Below, piece after piece: positions 34,369 to 42,285 of a DNA stretch of 55,343 bases (within the stretch, counting starts at the first letter, position 1; each line of letters begins with the position of its first letter). The position numbers were made by a program, and so were the translations under genes. Where the stretch lies: positions 1-55,343 of the forward strand of contig CAMATH010000050.1 of assembly GCA_945860955.1 (NCBI GenBank), given 5' to 3'. The DNA is from Planctomicrobium piriforme (GTDB taxonomy: Bacteria > Planctomycetota > Planctomycetia > Planctomycetales > Planctomycetaceae). A model generated the notes under the pieces. It searched no databases and was not told the DNA's origin. It saw nothing but the letters and a program-made list of their open reading frames with translations.

Positions 34369-35075
34369 GCTCCCGGTTCCTTTCTCTCATCTGCAAGGGG
34401 GGTGTCTGGTCCGCGACGTTCGCGGGTGCGAGACAAACTGGCGGCGGACCGCCAGTGGGCGATTTCGGCGTGGTTTCCGTTCAACAACACATCGGGAACC
34501 GTCATCCCGCGAAACTCGCGGGGGCGAGTGAATTGGGGATATTCCAACACACCCGATTCAGCGAACGACTCGTACTGACTGCTGGTTTCATCCCCCAGCA
34601 CGCCCGGCACAAGTCGAATCAATGTCTCAATCAACACCATCGCCGGCACTTCGCCACCGTTGGTGATGTAATCTCCGATCGAAATCTCCAAAGGAGCCAA
34701 TCCCTGGCGAATCCGATCGTCAAATCCTTCGTAGCGACCACACAACAACACAAACCGTGATTCGTGGGACAACGACTCCACCAGTCTCTGGTCGAGCGTC
34801 TGACCTGCGGGGGTCAGCATGATCAATCGGCCGGGAGCAGCCCCCTGGCATTGCACATGTTCCACACAATCGAACACCGGCTGACAGCGGATCAGCATCC
34901 CCGGTCCGCCGCCGTACGGTTTATCGTCAACGGACTGGTGTCGACCGGTCGCCCAGTCGCGAAAATTCCAGCGATGAATTTCCACCAGTCCCCGATCGAT
35001 CGCTTTTTTCAGCAAACTTTGCTGCAAATAGCTTTCGAATAGATCGGGAAACAACGTCAACAAGTCAAAACGCAT
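34359..35075 (-). CDS. trmD: tRNA (guanine-N1-)-methyltransferase TrmD
   Basis: The 238-residue enzyme methylates G37 next to the anticodon of certain tRNAs, using S-adenosylmethionine bound in a deep trefoil knot. Seen in the sequence are the N-terminal MRFDLLTLFPDLFESY, the GGGPGML loop, GRYEGFDDR, the knot segment SIGDYITNGGEVPAM and VLLNGNHAEIAHWR near the end. A Arg/Pro-rich tail of about 25 residues extends beyond the usual C-terminus. It lies 98 bases after rpsP and overlaps rplS. The rimM gene that usually stands between rpsP and trmD is missing. Confidence 0.97.
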   Translation of the reverse strand: MRFDLLTLFPDLFESYLQQSLLKKAIDRGLVEIHRWNFRDWATGRHQSVDDKPYGGGPGMLIRCQPVFDCVEHVQCQGAAPGRLIMLTPAGQTLDQRLVESLSHESRFVLLCGRYEGFDDRIRQGLAPLEISIGDYITNGGEVPAMVLIETLIRLVPGVLGDETSSQYESFAESGVLEYPQFTRPREFRGMTVPDVLLNGNHAEIAHWRSAASLSRTRERRGPDTPLADERKEPGACP

Positions 35076-35173
35076 GGATGCGACTCAACAAGTGCGACGC
35101 TCCGCTGGCGGATCGAGGACCGTGGTTTTAGGAACCTACGCCCGCAGCGTTGAGCGCCTGGCAGGTTGAGCGA

Positions 35174-35530
35174 TCAACCTTCGGCGTCAGGCTCGGCGGC
35201 AGCCTCACCTTCCGCAGCGGGGGTCTCGACCGGCAACGGCTTGGGAGCGACGCGCTCCGGTGCCGGCTTCGCCGACCCGAAGTCATTCGCCTTGATCTTC
35301 TTGATCAGCGTCGCGACGCGATCGCTGGGGAGCGCGCCCTTCGAAATCCAGAAGTCCACCCGTTCCATGTCGAGTTTCACCCGGGCCGCCTTGTCGCGAA
35401 CCATCGGGTCGTAAGTCCCCACTTCCTCGATCGGCAGCCCGTCACGGGCCTTTTGACGATCGATGACGCAGATGCGGAAGAATGGCCGGTGCTTCCGACC
35501 ATGAAGTCTCATGCGAATACGAACAGCCAC
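35174..35530 (-). CDS. rpsP: 30S ribosomal protein S16
   Basis: A 118-residue S16 with the conserved start VRIRMRLHGRKHRPFFRICVID and IEEVGTYDP. The start codon is GTG, with GAGGAGT about 9 bases upstream. Bacterial S16 is usually near 80-90 residues; here an Ala/Pro/Glu-rich tail of about 35 residues (from SAKPAPERV) follows the domain. S16 is needed for 30S assembly. It lies about 100 bases downstream of ffh and upstream of trmD. Confidence 0.97.
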   Translation of the reverse strand: MAVRIRMRLHGRKHRPFFRICVIDRQKARDGLPIEEVGTYDPMVRDKAARVKLDMERVDFWISKGALPSDRVATLIKKIKANDFGSAKPAPERVAPKPLPVETPAAEGEAAAEPDAEG

Positions 35531-35633
35531 GAAGACTGACTCCTCAGTTCAAAAAACGGAACGACTGTCTGGTTGTTGTCAGGGACTGGTTGGGGCTACG
35601 AATCGGTGTCACGCGTGGGGAATCTGCCCAAAA

Positions 35634-37109
35634 TCAACGGCGGTTTTTCTTCCGCTGCTTTTTGGCATCTTTCCGCTGGCGCTTCTTCTTTTCTTTATCA
35701 ATCTCGGCTCGGGCGCTGCGGTTTTTGCCGAACGAAACCTCGGCTCCCGGGTCGAACGCCCCCATACTGGCCATCTGCTGCAACGACCGCAAGCGGTCGA
35801 GGTGGCTCTGGCCAGCCATGTTCTGCATCATCTTCTGCGCGTTGGTAAACTCTTTGAGCAGCTTGTTGATCATCGACGGTTCGGTACCGCTGCCGGCGGC
35901 GATGCGCCGACGCCGACTGATGTCGATGATCTCGGGATTTTCCCGCTCCGCTTCCGTCATCGAGCTGATGATCGCTTCGATCTTCCCCAGATCCTGCTCA
36001 GGATCCATGTCGGCGTCGTTCATCATCTCCGAGATGCGCCCCATCCCTGGGATCATCTTCATGATCGACGAAAACGAACCGAGCTTCTTGACTTGCTGCA
36101 TTTGATTGCGGAAGTCAGTCAGCGTGAATTTGCCCTTGCGGAGTTTCTCCTGCTGGGCCGCCATCTGTTCGGCGTCGAAGTGCTGCTGTGCTTTTTCAAA
36201 CAGCGTCAGCACGTCGCCCATGCCCAGAATCCGGCTCGCCATCCGATCGGGATGGAACATTTCGAGCTTGTCGAGCTGTTCCCCCACGCCGATGTACTTG
36301 ATCGGCACTCCGGTGACCGACTTTACCGACAACGCCGCCCCGCCCCGGGCGTCGCCATCGAGTTTGGTCAACACGACGCCGTTCAATTCCAGTGCGGCGT
36401 TGAACACCTTCGCCGAATTGACCGCGTCTTGCCCGGTCATTGCGTCGCAAACCAGCAGCACCTGGTCCGGCTCGACGGTGCGGTCGATCTGCTTCAATTC
36501 CTGCATCAACTCGTCGTCGATGTGCAGCCGGCCCGCGGTGTCGAGAATGACGACGTCGACATCCCCCTGCTTTCGGGCCAGAGCGACCCCGTTCTGACAC
36601 ACCTTGACCGGGTTCGACGTGGGAGGTTCGGTGTACACCGGAACCCCAAGCTGCTCGCCGATGATTCTTAACTGATCAATGGCGGCCGGTCGCTGCAAGT
36701 CGGCGGCCACCAGCAGGGGACGCCATCCCTCCCCTTGCAGCATTTTGGCCAGTTTGCCACAAGTTGTGGTTTTTCCACTCCCCTGCAAACCGCACATCAT
36801 GATAACGCCGACCTGCCCCTTTGCCAGATTCAACGTGTGATCGACCGGACCCATCAACTGGATCAGTTCACGGTGGACCACGCCGACGAACTGCTCGAAC
36901 GGCTTTAGGGAATCAAGAACTTCGGTCCCGACCGCGACGCGCGCAACCCGATCGCAGAACGACTGGGCGACGTCGTAATTGACGTCGGCTTCCAGCAGCG
37001 ACTGACGGACGGCCTGAAGCGCCTCCCGGATGTTCTTTTCGGTCAGCTTCGTCTGACCGCGAAGAAACGACAGGGCGCCTTCAAGTCCTTTTGTGATGCT
37101 CTCGAACAT
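35634..37109 (-). CDS. ffh: Signal recognition particle protein Ffh
   Basis: The 491-residue GTPase delivers nascent membrane and secreted proteins to the translocon with 4.5S RNA and FtsY. Visible are the N-domain helices (about 1-90), G1 [40 protein letters not shown] and the methionine-rich M-domain (about 320-450). The C-terminal 35 residues are very basic ([18 protein letters not shown]), as in several planctomycete Ffh proteins. It heads the run ffh-rpsP-trmD-rplS-yraN. It is divergent from the GYD-domain gene. No SRP RNA gene was seen in the window. Confidence 0.97.
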   Translation of the reverse strand: MFESITKGLEGALSFLRGQTKLTEKNIREALQAVRQSLLEADVNYDVAQSFCDRVARVAVGTEVLDSLKPFEQFVGVVHRELIQLMGPVDHTLNLAKGQVGVIMMCGLQGSGKTTTCGKLAKMLQGEGWRPLLVAADLQRPAAIDQLRIIGEQLGVPVYTEPPTSNPVKVCQNGVALARKQGDVDVVILDTAGRLHIDDELMQELKQIDRTVEPDQVLLVCDAMTGQDAVNSAKVFNAALELNGVVLTKLDGDARGGAALSVKSVTGVPIKYIGVGEQLDKLEMFHPDRMASRILGMGDVLTLFEKAQQHFDAEQMAAQQEKLRKGKFTLTDFRNQMQQVKKLGSFSSIMKMIPGMGRISEMMNDADMDPEQDLGKIEAIISSMTEAERENPEIIDISRRRRIAAGSGTEPSMINKLLKEFTNAQKMMQNMAGQSHLDRLRSLQQMASMGAFDPGAEVSFGKNRSARAEIDKEKKKRQRKDAKKQRKKNRR

Positions 37110-37342
37110 GGAAGGAACTCGGTGTGGGGCGAATCGCGGATTGTATCGTGTCGCCCCTGCGCTGACAACGGCTCAAGAACGGTGGAGATCAAACGTTCAG
37201 ACGGGATTTCACAAGGTCTGTGCGGAAACTCGGTTCCGGTGACACAAAACCCTTCGAAACCGACCGATCCTACCTCGATTCTGTCGATCACGATAAGATC
37301 GCACCCGTCGCCCGATGTTTTCATCTCCCAGGGATTTCGCAC

Positions 37343-37639
37343 ATGGCCACGTTCATCAGCACCATCATTTTCACCGCCCAAGGACTGCAGGGGATCGACG
37401 AGACCACAAAACGAGCCGCGGCTCTCAAGGCGGCCGCCAAAAAACGGGGCGTCAAGATCACCAACATCTTCTGGACGCTGGGGGACCACGACGGGGTCTT
37501 GATTTTCGAAGCCGCGGACGATGAAACCGCCGCCGCGTTTCTGCTGCACGTCACGTCGCTGGGCAATGTCCAAACCAGTACGGTGCGGGCATTCACGGCC
37601 GCCGAGATGGATGCCATTCTAGTCAAGGCCAACGGTTGA
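37343..37639 (+). CDS. GYD-domain protein
   Basis: From [14 protein letters not shown] the protein is 98 residues; AGGG lies about 9 bases upstream. It matches the GYD family (named after a conserved Gly-Tyr-Asp; here the corresponding loop reads [18 protein letters not shown]). It has an alpha-beta fold resembling dimeric alpha-beta barrels or ferredoxin-like proteins. No role is known. It is separated by about 165 bases, including a strong hairpin, from the ArsM-like gene on the same strand. Confidence 0.8.
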   Translation: MATFISTIIFTAQGLQGIDETTKRAAALKAAAKKRGVKITNIFWTLGDHDGVLIFEAADDETAAAFLLHVTSLGNVQTSTVRAFTAAEMDAILVKANG

Positions 37640-37736
37640 TATGTGGCGTCGCGACCAAGGGTGTCAGTCAGCCACACTGAACACGCGTTTGTGCCGGCGG
37701 TGGCGACGTCGTGCCATGTCGGCGATCCCAACACGT

Positions 37737-37772
37737 CCCGCGGGTGAGGCAAGGAACATCCTCACCCGTGGG
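37737..37772 (+). promoter_or_regulatory. Strong hairpin between the GYD gene and arsM
   Basis: Thirteen base pairs (one G-T) of CCCGCGGGTGAGG against CCTCACCCGTGGG, with a 10-base loop, ending about 33 bases before the arsM start. It may be a terminator for the GYD gene (TTT follows) or a leader structure for arsM. Confidence 0.45.
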
Positions 37773-37805
37773 TTTCCGACAACAGACAAACGAGACGGAA
37801 GCAGC

Positions 37806-38687
37806 ATGTCGACAGCGGGAATTGAACGGATTGTACGCGAGAAGTACGGGCAGGCGGCGGCGAGCGGACTCTCTTCTCGTAACGAGGGGGTGCGCGGGGT
37901 CGCCGAGGCGTTTGGCTATTCTGCGGAAGAACTCGCTTCAATCCCGGCGGAGTCGAATCTGGGGCTTTCGTGCGGCAATCCCACCGCGTTCGCGTCACTG
38001 CGGCCCGGTGAGGTGGTTGTCGATTTGGGAAGTGGGGGCGGGTTGGATGTGTTCCTGGCGGCTCGGAAGGTTGGGCCGAGCGGGAAGGCGATTGGGATCG
38101 ACATGACCCCCGAAATGGTCGAACTCGCCCGAAAGAACGCCACGACGGCGGACCAGGGGAAACCGCTTTCCAATGTCGATTTTCACCTGGCTCAAATCGA
38201 CCGGCTGCCGCTCCTTGACGCGTCGGTTGATTGCGTGATCAGCAACTGTGTGATCAATCTCGCCACCGACAAGCCAGCGGTCTTTCGCGAGATCGCGAGG
38301 GTGTTGAAACCGGGGGGGCGTCTGGCAGCCAGCGATATTGCGCTCAAGCAGCCTCTGCCGGAGGATCTCGCCCGGGATCTGATGGCGTATGTGGGATGCG
38401 TTGCCGGCGCGATTCTGGTCGCGGACTATGAGGCTGGTTTGAAGGCGGCCGGTTTCGATGAGGTCGCGGTCGTCGACACGGGTGCCGACCTCAATGCGTA
38501 CACCCAGGTGGAGAACCAGGCGGGCTGCTGTTCGCCCGCGATGACGTCGGACTCGGGGCTGACCGTGGTCGATTCCGGTTGTTGTTCCACAGCCCCGACG
38601 GCCCACGTTCCCGGTTGGGACATGCTGAAGAACCACGATGTGAACGCCTACGCGATGAGTGTGCGGGTGTATGCTGTTCGACGGTAA
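37806..38687 (+). CDS. arsM: Arsenite methyltransferase ArsM
   Basis: The 293-residue protein methylates arsenite with S-adenosylmethionine, giving methylated and volatile arsenicals. The SAM-binding motif is [11 protein letters not shown] (73-83), followed by [10 protein letters not shown]. Conserved cysteines at 56 (LSCGNP) and 198 (YVGCVAG) are the arsenic-binding pair expected in the family. The C-terminal part has two further Cys-Cys pairs, at 241-242 and 259-260 (QAGCCSP and DSGCCST), which could bind or hand over metalloid. No arsR or other ars gene is next to it. The start [10 protein letters not shown] is preceded by GGAAG; the frame extends upstream through non-coding sequence. Confidence 0.9.
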   Translation: MSTAGIERIVREKYGQAAASGLSSRNEGVRGVAEAFGYSAEELASIPAESNLGLSCGNPTAFASLRPGEVVVDLGSGGGLDVFLAARKVGPSGKAIGIDMTPEMVELARKNATTADQGKPLSNVDFHLAQIDRLPLLDASVDCVISNCVINLATDKPAVFREIARVLKPGGRLAASDIALKQPLPEDLARDLMAYVGCVAGAILVADYEAGLKAAGFDEVAVVDTGADLNAYTQVENQAGCCSPAMTSDSGLTVVDSGCCSTAPTAHVPGWDMLKNHDVNAYAMSVRVYAVRR

Positions 38688-38739
38688 GAACTTCTAGAAC
38701 AAGCGCGTCGATTGCCGAAACGAGTCAATCAAACAATTG

Positions 38740-38880
38740 ACAGTTCGTTTCTCCCATTCGCCCAGGATGCAACCCTTTCAGGGTAGGTAGCTGCCCGTCG
38801 CGTGACCCAGGGTAGATCTCGCTATGCTCGACCAACCCTGGGATTTGCTCTAAAACCCCCTCGGGGTAGAACACTTGACG
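38740..38880. repeat. Interspersed-repeat-like block
   Basis: A block with ACCC-TTTCA-GGGT, CCCAGGGT...ACCCTGGG (8-base arms, 21-base loop) and CCCCCTCGGGG. The order of these elements resembles a family of repeats scattered in planctomycete and other environmental genomes, which also gives rise to spurious protein calls. The recognition is from memory and not checked. Confidence 0.4.
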
Positions 38881-38956
38881 GACCAATGTGGCGGTGATGC
38901 AAAACAACGCGATTGTCACGCATCTGAGCGCAGATCTGATTCACCTGCCGGACGAG

Positions 38957-38984
38957 CCGGCAAGGGGTCTTCGCCCTTTGCCGG
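38957..38984. terminator. Stem-loop between convergent genes
   Basis: CCGGCAAGGGG pairs with CCCTTTGCCGG (11 pairs, one G-T, 6-base loop). Its place between two convergent genes fits a terminator, although a T-run is lacking. Confidence 0.45.
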
Positions 38985-39101
38985 AAGGGTGTTAGCCTTC
39001 GATCGGATTCACCCGCCCCGCAAGGGGGCAGGGGTCTTGGGCGAGAAATTTCTCAATTCGTGCCGCGCACGGCATAAAGATCTGTTGCTGGCCGACCGTC
39101 T

Positions 39102-39713
39102 TCAGTGCCGACTCTCAACTACCGTCCATTCGAATCCATAGTCGTCACACAAGCTGCGGAGCTGTTCCCCCAGCCAGTCGGAATGCCGGAGGTCATCGTG
39201 GGTAAACCCAAAACAGACTCCGTCATCACGCCGCACCAAAAACGAGCGACTCTTCACGGTGGGACCGAGTTTTTGCAATTGTCCCGAGAGAATCGGCAGG
39301 TTTTCGACAACGATCGTCTCGCGGACACTCGCGATCCGCGTCCACAGAAACGTGGCATCCCCCTCACGGCGGTGGACGTACAGTCCTTCCTGATGGAGAT
39401 CGACATGAAATCCGATAAGTCCACGAATCCGGATGTAAGTCACCCACCCGAGCCACGCGAAAACGAAGCCCACGAGCATGACAAAACCGGCAGCGACCCA
39501 ATTCCAGTTGTTGGCGTGATAGAGCGGCATTCGTCTCCAGCCGTACCTCGCGCTGTTGTGGTAACAGCCCCAACCAATCCCGATCGCCAACAACTCGAGG
39601 ATCACGACCAGGATGACACCGGCGTAGAAATTCGCACGTCCGGGATGGAGCGGCTGCAACAGCTCGTCGAGCTGGCCGGCATCGTCATCCGCCGGTTTGC
39701 GTTGTGATTCCAT
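39102..39713 (-). CDS. Two-helix membrane protein, hypothetical
   Basis: A 203-residue protein with a short acidic N-terminus, two strong membrane helices (about 30-50, VILVVILELLAIGIGWG, and about 72-95, VAAGFVMLVGFVFAWLGW) and a soluble C-terminal region. That region begins with IRGLIGFHVDLHQEGLYVHRREG and resembles a PH-like fold. No family is recognised with certainty. It follows the SRPBCC gene by 57 bases on the same strand and may be co-transcribed with it. Confidence 0.7.
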   Translation of the reverse strand: MESQRKPADDDAGQLDELLQPLHPGRANFYAGVILVVILELLAIGIGWGCYHNSARYGWRRMPLYHANNWNWVAAGFVMLVGFVFAWLGWVTYIRIRGLIGFHVDLHQEGLYVHRREGDATFLWTRIASVRETIVVENLPILSGQLQKLGPTVKSRSFLVRRDDGVCFGFTHDDLRHSDWLGEQLRSLCDDYGFEWTVVESRH

Positions 39714-39770
39714 GATGTGCGATCCAGGTGGTGACCTGCAGGTGAATCAACTGTTTCTGGTGTCGAGCGA

Positions 39771-40232
39771 TCAACGAACCGGGCGGATCTCCAATTCGCC
39801 AGCCTCCAGCTTGTCCTTGAATCGGGTCAGGTCGGTCAGCAGCCGTCTGCGGATCATCCCTCCAATAAACAGCCCCATCACGCGCATCAGCAACCCCCTG
39901 AACTCAAAATCCACATCGACGGTCCACAAAGTCTGGTCACGAGACTTTTCGTCGAAGCGATTTTGGATCGAGTTGGTGCCGTGGCTGGTGACGTAGCGTC
40001 CTGAAAACTCCGCCCGTTCCCGCCGGGTTTCCACCGTCTCGATCATCTCAATGGTTCGGCCGTTCTCGATGTAAACCAACTTCGACGTCGCCCCCGGTTC
40101 CCCGGGCCTTCCTGAAAGAGGCTCGAAACTCACAAACGTGGGCTGCCACCGCGGAAGATTCGCGAGATTGTGGAACGCCCCCCAGACGTCGTCGCGGGGC
40201 GCGTTGAGTTCGATTTCGAAATGCAGACGCAT
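39771..40232 (-). CDS. SRPBCC-family protein
   Basis: The start MRLHFEIELNAPRDDVWGAF has GAGGAA 5 bases upstream; the frame is open further but not convincingly coding. At 153 residues it has the START-like SRPBCC layout: an N-terminal strand with the APRDDVW signature, a strand-rich middle and a long C-terminal helix (RVMGLFIGGMIRRRLLTDLTRFKDKLEAGE). Such proteins bind hydrophobic ligands in a helix-grip cavity. No ligand can be told. It lies between purH and the two-helix membrane protein. Confidence 0.82.
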   Translation of the reverse strand: MRLHFEIELNAPRDDVWGAFHNLANLPRWQPTFVSFEPLSGRPGEPGATSKLVYIENGRTIEMIETVETRRERAEFSGRYVTSHGTNSIQNRFDEKSRDQTLWTVDVDFEFRGLLMRVMGLFIGGMIRRRLLTDLTRFKDKLEAGELEIRPVR

Positions 40233-40389
40233 GGGGATTCCTCGCTCTCGGGTCCGAAAACCATTCTCATGGGAGTTCGATCGAAAGGATCGTCTCAACA
40301 ACCACGGGGCAGCCTCGTGCCGCGACTTTCCAATCCCGGCGTTCTCGCGGGCATTCCTGCCCGGCCTGAAACATGGAGGGATCGCAAAA

Positions 40390-41982
40390 TCAGTGTCGAA
40401 AATGCCTGCGGCCCGTGAACACCATCGCGACTCCCAGTTCATTGCAGGCCGCGATGACGTCGGCGTCGTTGCGGCTGCCCCCCGGCTGGATCGCGGCGCG
40501 AACCCCCGCCTGGGCAGACAATACCAGTCCGTCGCGAAACGGGAAAAACGCGTCGGATGCCACCACGGCACCGGCGCTCCGACCTTCCGACTTGCGCGAC
40601 GCGATCATCACCGAATCGACCCGGCTCATCTGGCCCGCCCCGACCCCCAGAACCGCGCCCTCTTTTGCGAAGACGATCGCGTTCGATTTCACGTGCTTGC
40701 ACACCTTCCACGAGAACCGCAGGTCGATCCACTCCTGTTCCGTCGGTGCCCGGTCGGTGACAACCTTCCATTCGGTTTCGGGATCCGCGACATCGTCCGC
40801 CTGCTGAACCAAAAGCCCTCCGGAAACCCGACGATAGTCCCACATGCGCGGCCGCTCTTCTCGCAGTCCATGGCAGGTCAGCAACCGCACATTGGCCTTC
40901 CACTTCGGCCGCGTCGTCAACGCTTCCAGTGCCGAGTGTTCAAACGCGGGAGCGATAATCGCCTCGACGAATCGATCGGGAACGCAGAGCAGCTCGGCTG
41001 TCGCCAGATCCACCGGCCGATTGAATCCCAGAATGGATCCAAATGCGCTGACCGGATCCCCCGCATAGGCCCGGTCGAACGCGTCAGACAAGTCGCTGGC
41101 GATCGCGGCACCACACGGATTGTTGTGCTTTAGCACCACGGCGGCCGGCTCGCGGAATTCCCGCACAAGCTGCAGCGCCGCGTCGAGATCGAGCAGGTTG
41201 TTGTACGACAGTTCTTTCCCATGAATCTGCTCGGCGGTCGCCAGCGTTCCGGCCGCCGGGTTCGGTTCGACGTAGAATGCCGCGAGTTGCTGGGGATTCT
41301 CGCCATACCGCAACTGTTCCCCCCGGCGGATGAACAGCGGTGCCATGGTGTGGGGAAACGTCTCGTTGGGGTGGCACGCGCGTTCGACGTAATTCGCGAT
41401 CGCGCGGTCATAACGCGCGGTGGTTTCGAACGCGGCAGCCGCCAGTCGCTTTCGCAGATCCGTGGTGAGCGTGTTCGTGCGCAGGGCCTCCAGGACCGTG
41501 TCGTATTGACCCGGGGAGGTGACCACCGCGACAAATTCGTGGTTTTTCGCCGCCGAGCGGATCATGCTCGGCCCCCCGATGTCGATGTTTTCGACCGCGT
41601 CATGCCATGAGCAATCGGGGCGGGCGACGGTCGCTTCGAACGGGTAGAGGTTACACACCACGATTTCGAACGGCAGAATCCCGTGTTCGCGCATCGCTTG
41701 TGCGTCGGCCGGCAGTGTCGGCCTTCCCAACAACCCCCCATGCACGCGGGGATGCAGCGTCTTCACTCGGCCATCCATCATTTCGGGAAAGCCGGTGTAC
41801 TCCGAAATGTCGACGACGGGCAGCCCCTGCTCCAGCAGGAACCGGCGAGTCCCACCGGTTGAAACGACTTCAAATCCCAGTTCGTTCAAACCCGAGATGA
41901 AGGGGAGCAATCCATGTTTGTCGCTGACACTGACCAGCGCGCGACGGGGTGAAGTGGCGGAAACCGTTGAAGAAGTCGACAT
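40390..41982 (-). CDS. purH: Bifunctional AICAR formyltransferase/IMP cyclohydrolase PurH
   Basis: From MSTSSTVSATSPRRALVSVS the protein is 530 residues; the frame upstream is Arg-rich and not coding in appearance. It carries out the last two steps of purine synthesis, from AICAR to IMP. The N-terminal MGS-like IMP cyclohydrolase domain has VSVSDKHGLLPF, STGGTRRFL and DGRVKTLHPRVHGGLL. The C-terminal AICAR formyltransferase domain has LRYGENPQQ, the catalytic VLKHNNPCGAA, NAIVFAKEGAVLGVGAGQMSR and, near the end, DAFFPFRDG. All key residues appear present. Two small genes (SRPBCC and a membrane protein) follow on the same strand. Confidence 0.97.
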   Translation of the reverse strand: MSTSSTVSATSPRRALVSVSDKHGLLPFISGLNELGFEVVSTGGTRRFLLEQGLPVVDISEYTGFPEMMDGRVKTLHPRVHGGLLGRPTLPADAQAMREHGILPFEIVVCNLYPFEATVARPDCSWHDAVENIDIGGPSMIRSAAKNHEFVAVVTSPGQYDTVLEALRTNTLTTDLRKRLAAAAFETTARYDRAIANYVERACHPNETFPHTMAPLFIRRGEQLRYGENPQQLAAFYVEPNPAAGTLATAEQIHGKELSYNNLLDLDAALQLVREFREPAAVVLKHNNPCGAAIASDLSDAFDRAYAGDPVSAFGSILGFNRPVDLATAELLCVPDRFVEAIIAPAFEHSALEALTTRPKWKANVRLLTCHGLREERPRMWDYRRVSGGLLVQQADDVADPETEWKVVTDRAPTEQEWIDLRFSWKVCKHVKSNAIVFAKEGAVLGVGAGQMSRVDSVMIASRKSEGRSAGAVVASDAFFPFRDGLVLSAQAGVRAAIQPGGSRNDADVIAACNELGVAMVFTGRRHFRH

Positions 41983-42285
41983 GGCGGCCAAAAGGAGACA
42001 TTCACAAGAACCGCAAGCCCCAACTCCACGCCCTCGCGTCGGGACTCTGTTGAGACTTGCGCCCGAGACCCGACTATGGCAGATATTTCCGCCGGTCGCC
42101 AGTCGGCATTCTGGTTTGGCGGGATAGATCCTTGGAGTACGGCAGTGAGGTGAATCGCGATTGGCGGATCCCCCGTTTTCCCTTTCGGCAGCAAAGAGAT
42201 ATTCCACCGCCGTGGCCCGTCTGTCGTCATGAACCGTTCCAGGTCATCTGGAGGGCAACCCCGCTCTTTCCGAAACCCGTTGAGA
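41983..42285. other. Intergenic stretch, no gene seen
   Basis: About 300 bases between the multidomain kinase gene and purH, both on the minus strand. It should carry the purH promoter, but no convincing boxes are visible. No repeat was recognised. Confidence 0.4.

Larger units (their letters stand above)
38688..39101. other. Convergent intergenic region rich in repeats
   Basis: About 415 bases between arsM and the minus-strand membrane-protein gene. The first half (38740-38880) is an interspersed-repeat-like block; the second contains a strong stem-loop (38957-38984) and more G/C-rich mirror sequence (CCCCGCAAGGGGGC). No gene is credible. Confidence 0.5.

Noticed and set aside
38875-39141. 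An 88-codon frame in the repeat-rich gap after arsM
   Set aside because: It is made of the hairpin repeats and has no protein features.
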